The notes under the pieces: generated by a model
The model's database searches: none
The model's input: the letters and a program-made list of their open reading frames with translations, nothing else
What the model was told of the DNA's origin: nothing
Translations under genes and position numbers: made by a program
Part shown: piece by piece, positions 24,635-34,070 of the stretch
Position numbering within the stretch: position 1 is the stretch's first letter
Layout of the letters: each line of letters opens with the position of its first letter
DNA from: Candidatus Avelusimicrobium caledoniensis
GTDB taxonomy: Bacteria; Elusimicrobiota; Elusimicrobia; Elusimicrobiales; Elusimicrobiaceae
NCBI GenBank assembly: GCA_900315795.1
Contig: ONAM01000004.1
Location: 1-64,000, forward strand
Direction of reading: 5' to 3'
Length of the DNA: 64,000 bases

Positions 24635-25678
24635 ATGAAAAAGCATTTTATAGTAACTTTGATTATTTTGTTGGGTGTTTCTTTTGCAAACGCCCAAAAA
24701 TTCCCTTTGTTAAAAAATCCGTTGCGCGCGTTTCATTTGCGCCGTCCTGCAAATGCTGAGCTGACAAACACCGTGCAACGGGCCGCCGTGCAAGTGCCGT
24801 TGCAACCGATGAGTACGACGGCGTTATTTCATCGTATGGGTAATATGGAATTTTGGCACGCGCCCGTTTCTTTACCCGCGCTTGAGCCAACGCCGCGTGT
24901 AGTGGCAAGCCCGGCCAAACGCTCGCGCGAGAGTTTGGAACTGGAGGCCACCGCTTACGATATGCCCTCTTATATCGCCGAAAAAATGTCCCGCGACGAA
25001 TTACAAGAGTGGTTGGGCACGTATTTATCGTTTCGCAACATAACTAAGGGGATCGTTTCCCGCCGTGCGCAAGCGCAAAATTTGCCGGTTACTAATTTAA
25101 CGCGTCGCGAAAATTTTGCTCTGTCTACGATGGAGCAACACAAAACCGCGCAGGAATGGGCCGAGAGTCAGCCGGACTACTTTGAAGAAAATTACGTAAC
25201 CGACTATCAGTTTCGTTCACGCAGATACGGCGGTGGTTTAAAACCGTTTGTCATGCCGGATAATGCTCCGTGGCGCGATAAGCCGCTGCGTATTTTAGTT
25301 GTCAACGACGATCCTTGGATATATGAGCGAATGTACGACGGACTGGATGACCCAACCGTCACTCTCAAATATATTGCCGGGCCGGAAGAAGCCAAAGAAT
25401 TTTTGGCAAAACGTTCAGACTTTGTAGACGTTATTTTGTTAGATTTGGCGCTGGCAGACATTTGGACCCGGTCTTTGTTAGAAGTGCCGATGTATGTGTA
25501 TAATCATCACTTGAACATACCCGTTATTTCTAATTCTGCCGAAAGCACCAATAACAGTTGGCTGCTTTCCTATAATATCGTTGGGCAATATCCCCCGGTT
25601 ACGTCTGATTTTGAAATGCCGGAACTGATCGCGTATTTAAAAAACATCGTACACACCGGCCGCGCCCGCCCGCAATAA
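24635..25678 (+). CDS. exported protein with receiver-like C-terminal domain
   Basis: This 347-residue protein begins with a Sec signal (MKKHFIVTLIILLGVSFANAQ). The first ~210 residues are not recognisable. From about residue 220 the pattern PLRILVVNDDPWIYERMYDGL resembles the start of a CheY-type receiver, with two adjacent acids. A phosphoacceptor-like Asp lies in DVILLDLALAD, and a Ser follows strand 4 in PVISNSAES. Receiver domains are normally cytosolic, so an exported one is odd. The expected C-terminal Lys is not clear, so phosphorylation may be lost. The ATG at 24635 was chosen over a far-upstream in-frame codon, because it gives the signal peptide. Function is unknown. Confidence 0.7.
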   Translation: MKKHFIVTLIILLGVSFANAQKFPLLKNPLRAFHLRRPANAELTNTVQRAAVQVPLQPMSTTALFHRMGNMEFWHAPVSLPALEPTPRVVASPAKRSRESLELEATAYDMPSYIAEKMSRDELQEWLGTYLSFRNITKGIVSRRAQAQNLPVTNLTRRENFALSTMEQHKTAQEWAESQPDYFEENYVTDYQFRSRRYGGGLKPFVMPDNAPWRDKPLRILVVNDDPWIYERMYDGLDDPTVTLKYIAGPEEAKEFLAKRSDFVDVILLDLALADIWTRSLLEVPMYVYNHHLNIPVISNSAESTNNSWLLSYNIVGQYPPVTSDFEMPELIAYLKNIVHTGRARPQ

Positions 25679-25743
25679 AAAGTTTTGCTCACATAACAAA
25701 AACGCGTGTATAGTACCACGTTCAACTTGGTATAATAAAGTAT

Positions 25744-26715
25744 ATGCGCGAAGCTCCCGTTTTACAAGTAAAAGATTTGCAAGTTTCTTTTACGGTAGAT
25801 AAAAAACCCGTGCCCGTGGTGCGCGGGCTTTCCTATTCGCTCCCCGCCGGGAAAGTGCTGGCCGTGGTGGGCGAGTCGGGCAGCGGCAAAACGGTGCATG
25901 CACTTTCTATCTTGCGGTTACTCCCGCCGGGAGCGCAAATCAGCGGTGGCGAAGTGTTGTACAAAGGAAAAGATGTAAGCGCGTGCACAGAAAAAGAGTT
26001 GCAACGGGTACGCGGGCAACAAATTTCTATGATTTTCCAAGACCCGGCCGCCAGTTTAAACCCCGTTTTAACTATCGGCGAACAACTGACCGAAACACTC
26101 CTTGCCCATAAAAAAATAACCAAATTACAAGCCCGTCAAGAGGCCGCGCAGTTACTGGAAAAAGTCGGCATTACAGACGCGCAAAAACGGTTAGACGAAT
26201 ATCCCTTTCAATTTTCCGGCGGTATGTGCCAACGCGTGATGATCGCTATGGCCTTAGCCCTTTCGCCCGATATTTTAATTGCGGACGAGCCGACCACGGC
26301 TTTGGATGTTACTATTCAAGCCCAAATCGTGCGCCTTATCAAACAACTGCAAGAGCAAGCGCGCATGTCGGTCATTTTTATTACGCATAATTTGGCCTTA
26401 GCCAGCCAAGTGGCGGATGAAATTTTAGTGTTGTACGGCGGGCTTTGCATGGAGCAAGCCCCGGCAGATGAATTGTTTGCTAAACCGTTACATCCCTATA
26501 CGCAAGGGCTCCTTGCGTCGCTTGCGTCTGTCAACACGCGGCCCGAGCGTTTGCCGGCTATACCCGGTCAGCCGCCCGTAGCGGGGGAAAATTTTGCGGG
26601 GTGTCCGTTTGCGCCGCGTTGTCCGCACGTAACGGACAAATGCCGCCAATCTTTGCCGCCTTTGCGGGAAATCGGCGCGCGGAAAGTGCGTTGTTTTTGG
26701 GAGTCAACCAAATGA
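25744..26715 (+). CDS. oppD: oligopeptide ABC transporter ATP-binding protein OppD
   Basis: This 323-residue ATPase powers peptide import together with OppF and the permeases OppB and OppC. Walker A is GESGSGKTV, the Q-loop is [11 protein letters not shown], the signature is FSGGMCQRV, and Walker B is [12 protein letters not shown]. The C-terminus has the Cys-rich oligopeptide extension [21 protein letters not shown] (25731-25736) ends seven bases before the ATG, without a ribosome site. The gene overlaps oppF by four bases. Confidence 0.95.
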   Translation: MREAPVLQVKDLQVSFTVDKKPVPVVRGLSYSLPAGKVLAVVGESGSGKTVHALSILRLLPPGAQISGGEVLYKGKDVSACTEKELQRVRGQQISMIFQDPAASLNPVLTIGEQLTETLLAHKKITKLQARQEAAQLLEKVGITDAQKRLDEYPFQFSGGMCQRVMIAMALALSPDILIADEPTTALDVTIQAQIVRLIKQLQEQARMSVIFITHNLALASQVADEILVLYGGLCMEQAPADELFAKPLHPYTQGLLASLASVNTRPERLPAIPGQPPVAGENFAGCPFAPRCPHVTDKCRQSLPPLREIGARKVRCFWESTK

Positions 26716-27674
26716 GTGCGTGCGTAGAAATTACCCATTTGTATAAAACCTATTACCGCCACAAATGGCTCTTTGGTAAAGGTTCGGCCGTGCCGGTACT
26801 TAAAGACGTTACGCTTTCGTTGCCGCAAAACCGTGTGCTTGGGCTAGTAGGCGAGTCGGGTTGCGGCAAAAGCACGCTGTGCAAAGTATTACTGGGGATA
26901 GAAAAACCCACCGCGGGAACGGTGCTTGTCAACGGACAAGATATCGCCGGTTTAGACCGGGCCGGGCGCAAAAAAATTTGCCGCCACATGCAAGTAGTGT
27001 ATCAAGATCCGTACTCCAGTTTGGATCCGCGTATGACGGTGCGCCAACTGCTTAGCGAGCCGTTAGATATCCACGGGTTGCACCCGGATAAAAAACAGCG
27101 CGAACAATTTTTACAAGATTTGCTTACTTCAGTTGGGTTGGCTCCTTCGTATTTGGACCGCTACCCACACGAATTTTCCGGCGGACAACGCCAACGTATC
27201 AGCATCGCGCGCGCTTTGGCGTTGGACCCGCAAATTTTAATTGCCGATGAGCCCGTTTCCGCGTTGGACGTTTCTGTGCAGGCACAAATTTTAAATTTAC
27301 TTAGCGATATTAAAAAAGCGCGCAAGTTGTCTATGCTTTTTGTGACGCACGATTTTGCCGTAGCGCGTTTTTTGTGTGATGATATTGCCGTGATGTATAA
27401 GGGGCGTATTGTGGAAATGGCCCCGGCGGATGAATTATTTGCTAAACCGTTGCACCCTTATACGCAAGCGTTACTGCGGGCCGTGCCGCAAGTAGGCCGT
27501 CCGTTGGCTAAACCGCTTGCCGAGCCGGGTGCCGACGTGCCCAACGGTTGCGCTTTTGCGCCGCGTTGTGAGCGTGCAAGCGAAAAATGCCGCCAAGCCG
27601 TGCCCCCCTTTCAAGCCGCCGCGCCGCAACACTTTTGCGCGTGTGTGCAATTTACAAAAGGAGACGTACAATGA
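26712..27674 (+). CDS. oppF: oligopeptide ABC transporter ATP-binding protein OppF
   Basis: This 320-residue ATPase is the partner of OppD. Walker A is GESGCGKST, the Q-loop is YQDPYSSLDPR, the signature FSGGQRQRI and Walker B ILIADEPVSALD. It has the same Cys-rich C-terminal extension, CAFAPRCERASEKC. The ATG at 26712 overlaps the oppD stop; an earlier in-frame codon at 26601 lies deep in oppD and was rejected. It overlaps the downstream M20 gene by four bases. Confidence 0.95.
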   Translation: MSACVEITHLYKTYYRHKWLFGKGSAVPVLKDVTLSLPQNRVLGLVGESGCGKSTLCKVLLGIEKPTAGTVLVNGQDIAGLDRAGRKKICRHMQVVYQDPYSSLDPRMTVRQLLSEPLDIHGLHPDKKQREQFLQDLLTSVGLAPSYLDRYPHEFSGGQRQRISIARALALDPQILIADEPVSALDVSVQAQILNLLSDIKKARKLSMLFVTHDFAVARFLCDDIAVMYKGRIVEMAPADELFAKPLHPYTQALLRAVPQVGRPLAKPLAEPGADVPNGCAFAPRCERASEKCRQAVPPFQAAAPQHFCACVQFTKGDVQ

Positions 27675-28816
27675 ATATAAACCAAAAACGTTTAGTAGAT
27701 ACCTTCTTGCAACTGGTGAAGATTGACAGCGAATCCGGCACCGAGAAAAAAATGCAAGAACACGCCGCCGCGGAACTTAAAAAACTCGGCTGCCGCGTAG
27801 TAGTAGATAACGCCGGGAAAAAATTTGATACCAATGCCAAAGGAAACGTCATGGGGTTCTTCCCGGGGACGGTGAAAAGTGCCCCGTTTGTGTTGGTGGC
27901 CCATTTAGATACGGTTAAACCCGGCCAAGGTATTAAACCCGTTGTCAAAAAAGACAGCATTGTTTCCGATGGGAAAACAATTTTAGGAGCGGACGATAAA
28001 GCCGGAGTAGCCATTATTTTAGAGGTGCTCCGCTCGCTCAAAGAAACAAAAATTCCGCACCCGCCCGTGGAAGTTATTTTTACGCTGTGTGAAGAGCGCG
28101 GTATGCACGGGTCTAAAAATTTAGACTACAAACAATTAAAAGGCCGCGAAGGGATGATTTTAGATAACGAAAACGGCGACGAACTTTTAATTCAAGGCCC
28201 GACGGTTAATGATGTGGTGGTAGAAATTACCGGAATTTCCGCCCACGCAGGGGCTTGCCCGGAAAAGGGTATTTCGGCGTTGGAAGTAGCGGCGTATGCT
28301 ATTTCGCACATGAAGTTAGGGCGCATTGATAAAGAAACGGTCGCCAACTTCGGGGCCGTGCAAGGCGGCCAAGTGCCTAACGCCGTGATGGAAAAAATTT
28401 CCCTCATCGGCGAGGCGCGCAGTTTAAAAGCCGAAAAACTGGCCAAACAAACCGCACACATGAAAAAAGCGTTTGAGTTGGCTGTCAAAAAATACACCAA
28501 GAAAATTGACGGAAAAATTTGTAAACCGGTCGTAGATTTTAAAGCGACCTCGCGTTATCCCGCGGTGCAGATTTCCAAATCTCACCCCGTGGTAAAAGCG
28601 TTACTGGCGGCGGCTAAACGGCTCAACATGCCGCTCTATCCGCGTTCTTCCGGCGGCGGTTGTGATGCAAATGTGCTGTCCGGCAGAGGGTTTACCGTGC
28701 CTAATTTAAGCGTGGGTGTGTATAATTGCCACACCGTGCATGAAAAACTTATTTTAAAAGAGTTTTACGCGGCCGCGGAACTGACGTGGGCGGCTGTTAC
28801 GTCTTATAGAAAGTAA
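27671..28816 (+). CDS. PepT-like M20 peptidase in the opp operon
   Basis: This 381-residue cytosolic enzyme fits the PepT2-like M20 group (tri-/dipeptidases). Zinc motifs are LVAHLDTVKPG, LGADDKAGVA, LCEERGMHGS and CHTVHEKL near the C-terminus. It has no signal peptide, unlike the homolog at 7612. It sits inside the opp operon with a four-base overlap to oppF and eight bases before oppB. It most likely hydrolyses the peptides as they are imported. An AAGGAG site lies upstream. Confidence 0.9.
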   Translation: MNINQKRLVDTFLQLVKIDSESGTEKKMQEHAAAELKKLGCRVVVDNAGKKFDTNAKGNVMGFFPGTVKSAPFVLVAHLDTVKPGQGIKPVVKKDSIVSDGKTILGADDKAGVAIILEVLRSLKETKIPHPPVEVIFTLCEERGMHGSKNLDYKQLKGREGMILDNENGDELLIQGPTVNDVVVEITGISAHAGACPEKGISALEVAAYAISHMKLGRIDKETVANFGAVQGGQVPNAVMEKISLIGEARSLKAEKLAKQTAHMKKAFELAVKKYTKKIDGKICKPVVDFKATSRYPAVQISKSHPVVKALLAAAKRLNMPLYPRSSGGGCDANVLSGRGFTVPNLSVGVYNCHTVHEKLILKEFYAAAELTWAAVTSYRK

Positions 28817-28824
28817 GGAAGTTT

Positions 28825-29850
28825 ATGGTTAGATACATTGTCCGCCGGCTTTTACTGTTGCCGCTTGTGGTACTGGGAGTGACATTTTTGTTATTCTTCC
28901 TGACCCAACGGCTCAGCCCCGAAATGCGCGCTTCTTTATACGTTAAAGATCCGCGCCAAATGGGTGCGTTAGAGGAAGTTATCCGGCAGTACGGCCTGCG
29001 TGACAATGTATTTAAGCAATACGGGCGGTGGCTTAGCCAAGTAGCTCACGGCGATTTGGGATATAGCCCCAGCGCGAATATGCCCGTAGCTAAAGCACTC
29101 AAAGAATATCTGCCCGCTACGGTGCAACTCGCATTGGTTACTATGATGCTGGTAGTGTTTTTCGGCGTGTGGTTTGGGGCGTTTTCTGCCGTACATAAAG
29201 ATAAATGGCAAGACAGTTTAGCGCGCGTTATTAGTGTGGGCGGGTTTTCTCTTCCGATTTTTGTGCTCGGGCTTTTACTGCTGATGTTTTTTTACGGCAA
29301 ACTCGGGTGGTTTGCGCCGGGGGGATATTCGTTTCAAACCGATATGATTATCCACGGCCCGAACTTCCATACCTACACCGGATTTTTACTCATTGATGCG
29401 TTACTAAACGGCAACGGGCGTGTGTTTATGGATGTGTTATCCCATTTAGTGTTGCCCGCCGTTACTTTGTGTATCGGTTCGTTTGCGCTTATGGTGCGCG
29501 TGATGCGCTCCAGTATGCTAGAGGAATTAAACAAAGATTACGTCCGTACCGCGCGCGCCAAAGGACTTAGCAAGGGACAAGTGATTTATAAACACGCCGG
29601 AAAAAACGCTATTATCCCCGTGATTACGTTAGCCAGTATCCAGTTTATCCGTCTTTTGGGCGGGACGGTAATTGTGGAAACGATTTTTGATTATCCCGGC
29701 ATCGGACGCTTTGGCGTGCTCGCCGCGCAACAGTTAGATATTGCCGGTATTTTAGGGTTTTCGCTGATGGTAGCGGTGCTGTTTGTGTTGGGTAATTTAC
29801 TTTCGGACATTTTATATACGGCGGTAGATCCGCGTATCCGGTTAGATTGA
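28825..29850 (+). CDS. oppB: oligopeptide ABC transporter permease OppB
   Basis: This 341-residue inner-membrane permease begins MVRYIVRRLLLLPLVVLGV and has about six membrane spans. The EAA loop reads YVRTARAKGLSKGQVIYKHAGKNA, the contact to the ATPases. A periplasmic segment of about 70 residues lies between the first two spans. The ribosome site is TAAGGAAG. It follows the M20 gene by eight bases. Confidence 0.94.
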   Translation: MVRYIVRRLLLLPLVVLGVTFLLFFLTQRLSPEMRASLYVKDPRQMGALEEVIRQYGLRDNVFKQYGRWLSQVAHGDLGYSPSANMPVAKALKEYLPATVQLALVTMMLVVFFGVWFGAFSAVHKDKWQDSLARVISVGGFSLPIFVLGLLLLMFFYGKLGWFAPGGYSFQTDMIIHGPNFHTYTGFLLIDALLNGNGRVFMDVLSHLVLPAVTLCIGSFALMVRVMRSSMLEELNKDYVRTARAKGLSKGQVIYKHAGKNAIIPVITLASIQFIRLLGGTVIVETIFDYPGIGRFGVLAAQQLDIAGILGFSLMVAVLFVLGNLLSDILYTAVDPRIRLD

Positions 29851-29852
29851 TT

Positions 29853-30728
29853 ATGCTAAAAAACCGTATCTTTAAACGCATTTATACCAATAAAACTTCG
29901 CTCGTGGGTTTTATTTTGGTGTCATTTTTCTTGTTGGTAGCGTTATTTGCTCCGGTGCTTGCTCCGGTACAAAACCCACATAACCCGTACCAAATGCCGC
30001 AGAAAAGTTATGCTATCGCCCCGCAGCCGCCGTCTGCGCAAAACTGGCTCGGCACCACCGAACAGCAATACGATTTGTATTACGGAGTCGTGTGGGGAAC
30101 GCGGCTTGCGTTTGAGGTGGGTATTACCGTTACGTTTTTTGCCTTTTTAATCGGGCTTATCGTGGGAGCCGTGGCCGCGTATTTTGGCGGTAAAGTGGAC
30201 GAAGTGTTAATGCGGCTGACCGATGTAGTGTTTGCCGTGCCGTCGCTTGTACTGGCTATGGTGATTGCCGCGATGTTGGGGCCGGACATTAAAAACATGA
30301 TGATCGCGCTAACGGCGGTGGCATGGCCTTCTTACGCGCGGCTCATACGCGGGGATATTCTATCCGTCAAACGGCGTGACTATGTAACTGCCGCGCGCAC
30401 GTTGGGAGCTAGCGGGCCGCGTATTTTGCTAAGGCACATTTTACCCAATTCCATTTATCCTTCCGTTGTAGTAGCCAGTTTGGATATCGGTTATGTGGTG
30501 CTGACGGCGGCGTCTTTATCTTTCTTGGGGCTTGGGGCTCAGCCGGGTACAGCCGATTGGGGGCAACTCATTGCCATGGCGCGCAACTGGGTGCTCGGCA
30601 CGGCGCAAAACCCGCTGGCCTATTGGTACACGGTGGCGGTGCCGGGGGCGGCTATCTTCCTATTTGTACTCGGGTGGAATCTCTTGGGAGATGCGTTTAG
30701 AGATATTTTAGACCCCAGACAGGCCTGA
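29853..30728 (+). CDS. oppC: oligopeptide ABC transporter permease OppC
   Basis: This 291-residue permease pairs with OppB. The N-terminus (KRIYTNKTSLVGFILVSFF) is the typical OppC_N segment. The EAA loop is YVTAARTLGASGPRILLRHILPN, and the end reads DAFRDILDPRQA as in DppC/OppC. I chose ATG 29853 over a TTG six bases earlier. No oppA gene for the binding protein is found in or next to the operon. Confidence 0.94.
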   Translation: MLKNRIFKRIYTNKTSLVGFILVSFFLLVALFAPVLAPVQNPHNPYQMPQKSYAIAPQPPSAQNWLGTTEQQYDLYYGVVWGTRLAFEVGITVTFFAFLIGLIVGAVAAYFGGKVDEVLMRLTDVVFAVPSLVLAMVIAAMLGPDIKNMMIALTAVAWPSYARLIRGDILSVKRRDYVTAARTLGASGPRILLRHILPNSIYPSVVVASLDIGYVVLTAASLSFLGLGAQPGTADWGQLIAMARNWVLGTAQNPLAYWYTVAVPGAAIFLFVLGWNLLGDAFRDILDPRQA

Positions 30729-30777
30729 TTTTTATACAATATAGGTATAGTCCTAATTTTATAAGAGGTGCTTGATT

Positions 30778-32406
30778 ATGATTCGTCGCAAAGATTTATA
30801 TACTTCACTGGCCGATAGTGCTTTTCGTTTCCCGGACCGTGTTGCGTTGGTGGAAGCGGGCAGCGGCAAGAAAGTCTCTTACCATGAACTTTTAATGAAG
30901 GTGGACCGCGCCGCCGATATGTTTTTTGAACACGGCATTCGTAAGGGGGACCGCGTCGGTATCGTGCACCGCAACGCCATTGATACGGTAATAGCCAACT
31001 ACGGGCTTTATAAATTAGGGGCTGTGAGTATCCCGATAAACTTCATGGTCACTAAACAAGAGGAAATCCAATTTATTTTAAATAACGCCGGAGCCAAGGC
31101 CGTCGTAACGCAGGCAGAATTTTTGCGCCATTACGTAAAAGCTGTACCGGATACGCCGACGGTCAACTATATCTTTACGACCGACGAAGTGCCCTCTTCC
31201 GCTGCCGGGTGCGACAAAGTACAACTGTTTTGGGAACAAATTGAAAAATCTACGTTCCACGATGAAACTGCTTCCCCGCAAGCAGGACTGGATGACTTGG
31301 CGTTTATTCTTTACACGTCCGGCACGACGGGCCTGCCCAAAGGAGCGATGATTTCACACGGTAATTTGGCCTCTAACGTCATTTCCTGTGCGCAAATTTT
31401 TAAGATTAACGATGATGATGTTTTCTTGTGTCTGCTCCCCATGTTCCACTCGTTTGCGTGGACGACGTGTGTGGTTATCCCGCTTTATTTAGGGTTAAAG
31501 GTGGTCATCGTCGCCAACGTCATGCCGGCCAGTAAATGGTTAGGCGCTATGGGATCGGAAAATGTAACCTTGATGTTGGCCGTGCCGCAAATTTACGCGG
31601 TACTTTCCAAAGAAGCCAAAGGTTTAAAACAACTTTATTTGCGTTTCTGGCCGTTTAAAAATATCCGGTTTTGCGTATCGGGTGCGGCTCCGCTTACGCA
31701 AGAAATCAAAGACCGCTTTGAACAAAAATTCAACGTGCCGATATTGGAAGGGTACGGGCTTACCGAAACGAGTCCGGTTGTCAGCGTCAATACCGAAGAA
31801 TTACAAAAAATCAAATCGGTGGGCCCTGCTTTGCCGGCAGTCAGTACGCTTGTGTTGGACGAAAACGGCAACGAAGTGCCCCGCAACCACGAAGGCGAGC
31901 TTTGCGTCAAAGGACCTAACGTGTTCCGCGGATATTGGGGCAACGAAGCCGCCTCCAAAGATGCGTTTACACCGGACGGTTGGTTTAAAACGGGCGATAT
32001 TGTAGAAATAGATGACGACGGTTTTATCTTTATTAAAGACCGCAAAAAAGACATGATTATTATTAAAGGGTTGAAAGTATTTTCTGCCCAGGTGGAAGCC
32101 ATTATTTGCGAACATCCGGCGGTAGCTGAGTGCGCCATTATCGGCGTGCCGGACGGCCGCGGCGGTGAATTTATTAAACTCTACGCCGTTAAGCGCGAAG
32201 ATGTGGAACTTAACGAAAAAGAATTTCGCATGTTCTTAAAAACGCATTTGGATAACTACAAACGTCCGCGCGATTTTGAGTTTGTAGAAAAATTACCGAA
32301 AAATGCGCTCCAAAAAGTTTTAAAACGCGAACTACGCAAAGATGCCGTAGCCAAGTTGGCCGCGCGCACGGCGGCCGCCCCTGCTGCGGAGGAAACCCTT
32401 GCCTAA
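30778..32406 (+). CDS. long-chain acyl-CoA synthetase (AMP-forming)
   Basis: This 542-residue cytosolic ligase activates a carboxylic acid to its CoA thioester through an acyl-adenylate. The AMP-binding P-loop is FILYTSGTTGLPKGAM, followed by LEGYGLTETSP, GWFKTGDIVEID and the catalytic C-terminal Lys region NALQKVLKREL. The sequence fits FadD-like fatty-acid ligases. The chain length of the substrate is not readable. ATG 30778 is nine bases after AGAGG, while the TTG at 30772 is too close to it. A likely -10 (TATACAAT) lies at about 30732. The CCA-adding gene overlaps its end. Confidence 0.9.
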   Translation: MIRRKDLYTSLADSAFRFPDRVALVEAGSGKKVSYHELLMKVDRAADMFFEHGIRKGDRVGIVHRNAIDTVIANYGLYKLGAVSIPINFMVTKQEEIQFILNNAGAKAVVTQAEFLRHYVKAVPDTPTVNYIFTTDEVPSSAAGCDKVQLFWEQIEKSTFHDETASPQAGLDDLAFILYTSGTTGLPKGAMISHGNLASNVISCAQIFKINDDDVFLCLLPMFHSFAWTTCVVIPLYLGLKVVIVANVMPASKWLGAMGSENVTLMLAVPQIYAVLSKEAKGLKQLYLRFWPFKNIRFCVSGAAPLTQEIKDRFEQKFNVPILEGYGLTETSPVVSVNTEELQKIKSVGPALPAVSTLVLDENGNEVPRNHEGELCVKGPNVFRGYWGNEAASKDAFTPDGWFKTGDIVEIDDDGFIFIKDRKKDMIIIKGLKVFSAQVEAIICEHPAVAECAIIGVPDGRGGEFIKLYAVKREDVELNEKEFRMFLKTHLDNYKRPRDFEFVEKLPKNALQKVLKRELRKDAVAKLAARTAAAPAAEETLA

Positions 32407-33922
32407 GGATGCGCGGGCTGACCTAGCGCGCGTGCTTGCCGATACTGTTCCCCAGGCGTATTATGTGGGCGGGATTGTGCGTAGCAGTTTACTCAAGCGT
32501 GCGTCTTGCGATATTGATTTAACTTTACCGCCTGCCGACGTAAAACCGGCCGCTTTGGCACTCGCCAAAAAATTAAAAGCTGCCACGTTTGAAATGGACG
32601 CCGAGTACGGCGTATGGCGGCTCGTTACCCACAAAAATAAAATTCAAATTGATTTAACGGCCTATCAAGGCAACGATCTAAAGGCCGATTTGCTTAGGCG
32701 CGATTTTGCGTTTAATGCACTTGCTTATCCGGTTACTGCCTTGCCTCAAATTCAAATTACCCCACAGAAAAACGGAAATGCGCACATTTTGCTCAAACGC
32801 TTGCAACGAAAAAAAATAGTGGACTTTGCAGGTGGACTAACCGACGTAAAACATAAACTGATCCGTCACACCAACCCGCGTGTATTTGCGGAAGACCCGT
32901 TGCGGATGTTGCGCGCGTTTCGCTCGGCCGCAGAGCTGAAATTTACCATTGATCCTTCTACGTTAAAACTTATTAAAAAACACGCCGCGCTTATTACCCA
33001 ACCCGCGGGCGAGCGTATCCACGAAGAACTGGCGCGTTTATTTAACACGTCTAAAGCGTATGAAAATTTAGTGCTTATGGATACGTGCGGGCTTTTAACG
33101 GCTCTGTTTCCGGAGTTAGCCCCGCAACGCGCGTGTGCCGAAGTATATTACGGTAAAGGCGGCGTACTCAAACATACGTTATTGGTATTTAAGCGTATGG
33201 AATATCTGCTAGACCACATCGCGCAAGCGTTCCCCAAGTATGCCAAAAAGTTGCAAATCTATTCGTTGCAAAAACCGCTTTTTAAAATGGCCGCGCTGTT
33301 GCATGATGTGGCTAAACCGTCCACGGCTAAAATGAAAGACGGACGTTTGCGCTTTTTTTACCACGAACAACAAGGCGCGCGTATGGCGCGTAAAATTTTA
33401 GAGCGTTTACATTACAGCCGCCCGGACATGCGCCTTATCTGTGCCATGATCGGCGAGCATTTGCGCCCGAGCAATCTGGCCAGTAACGATTTTATCACCG
33501 ATAAGGGCGCGTATCACTTTTTCCGCGATTTGGGCGATGCGGCTATTGCGTTACTATTTTTATGTTGGGCCGATTACACCAGTTATGTTAGCGATGCGCA
33601 ACTGCGCCGTATTTTGCCCCATAGCCAAGACCCGCTGATGAGTTTGGCCCAAGCGCAAAAGAGAGCCGCCGTCGGTAAAACCCTCAGACATTTGCAAGTG
33701 CTTTCTTTACTATTTAATAAATTTTTTGAGCACCCGCGCGTGGTGCGCCCTTCACGCGTGATTACCGGGCGCGATATTATGGATGCTTTGCATATTCCGT
33801 CCGGCCCGAAAATCGGCGAGCTGTTGGAAGCCGTAGCCGTTGCGCAAGTAGAGGGGAAAGTGCAAGATAAAAAAGAGGCACTGGCCTTTATCCGCACACT
33901 TGCAAAGGCGGAAAAGAAATAG
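32399..33922 (+). CDS. CCA tRNA nucleotidyltransferase / poly(A) polymerase family with HD domain
   Basis: This 507-residue protein belongs to the class II nucleotidyltransferases that add or repair the tRNA CCA end. The head has YYVGGIVRSSLLKR and CDIDLTLP with two catalytic Asp. The motif RRDFAFNALAY and the ERxxxE-like LRMLRAFRSAAEL region follow. An HD phosphohydrolase segment is visible at HTLLVFKRMEYLL and AALLHDVAKPS. The start is TTG at 32399, eight bases inside the acyl-CoA synthetase gene and preceded by GGAGGAAA. The tRNA-Gly gene is 58 bases downstream. CCA-adding rather than poly(A) activity fits the fact that tRNA-Arg here lacks encoded CCA. Confidence 0.87.
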   Translation: MPKDARADLARVLADTVPQAYYVGGIVRSSLLKRASCDIDLTLPPADVKPAALALAKKLKAATFEMDAEYGVWRLVTHKNKIQIDLTAYQGNDLKADLLRRDFAFNALAYPVTALPQIQITPQKNGNAHILLKRLQRKKIVDFAGGLTDVKHKLIRHTNPRVFAEDPLRMLRAFRSAAELKFTIDPSTLKLIKKHAALITQPAGERIHEELARLFNTSKAYENLVLMDTCGLLTALFPELAPQRACAEVYYGKGGVLKHTLLVFKRMEYLLDHIAQAFPKYAKKLQIYSLQKPLFKMAALLHDVAKPSTAKMKDGRLRFFYHEQQGARMARKILERLHYSRPDMRLICAMIGEHLRPSNLASNDFITDKGAYHFFRDLGDAAIALLFLCWADYTSYVSDAQLRRILPHSQDPLMSLAQAQKRAAVGKTLRHLQVLSLLFNKFFEHPRVVRPSRVITGRDIMDALHIPSGPKIGELLEAVAVAQVEGKVQDKKEALAFIRTLAKAEKK

Positions 33923-33980
33923 TTGTGCGCGGATAAAAAACTTTGCTAAAATAAAGTAGCATTAAAAACGCTTACGTGAT

Positions 33981-34051
33981 GCGGGCGTGGTTCAATGGTA
34001 GAATGGAAGCTTCCCAAGCTTTAGACGAGGGTTCGATTCCCTTCGCCCGCT
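33981..34051 (+). tRNA. tRNA-Gly (CCC)
   Basis: Acceptor GCGGGCG pairs with CGCCCGC. The D-arm is GTTCAATGGTAGAAT and the T-loop GTTCGATTC. The anticodon loop TTCCCAA gives CCC, decoding GGG. CCA is not encoded. Confidence 0.95.
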
Positions 34052-34070
34052 TTTTTAACACGGGATAACT

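Noticed and set aside
29847..29852. TTG start for oppC
   Set aside because: The ATG six bases later is better placed and is the more usual codon. The TTG would overlap the oppB stop without a better ribosome site.
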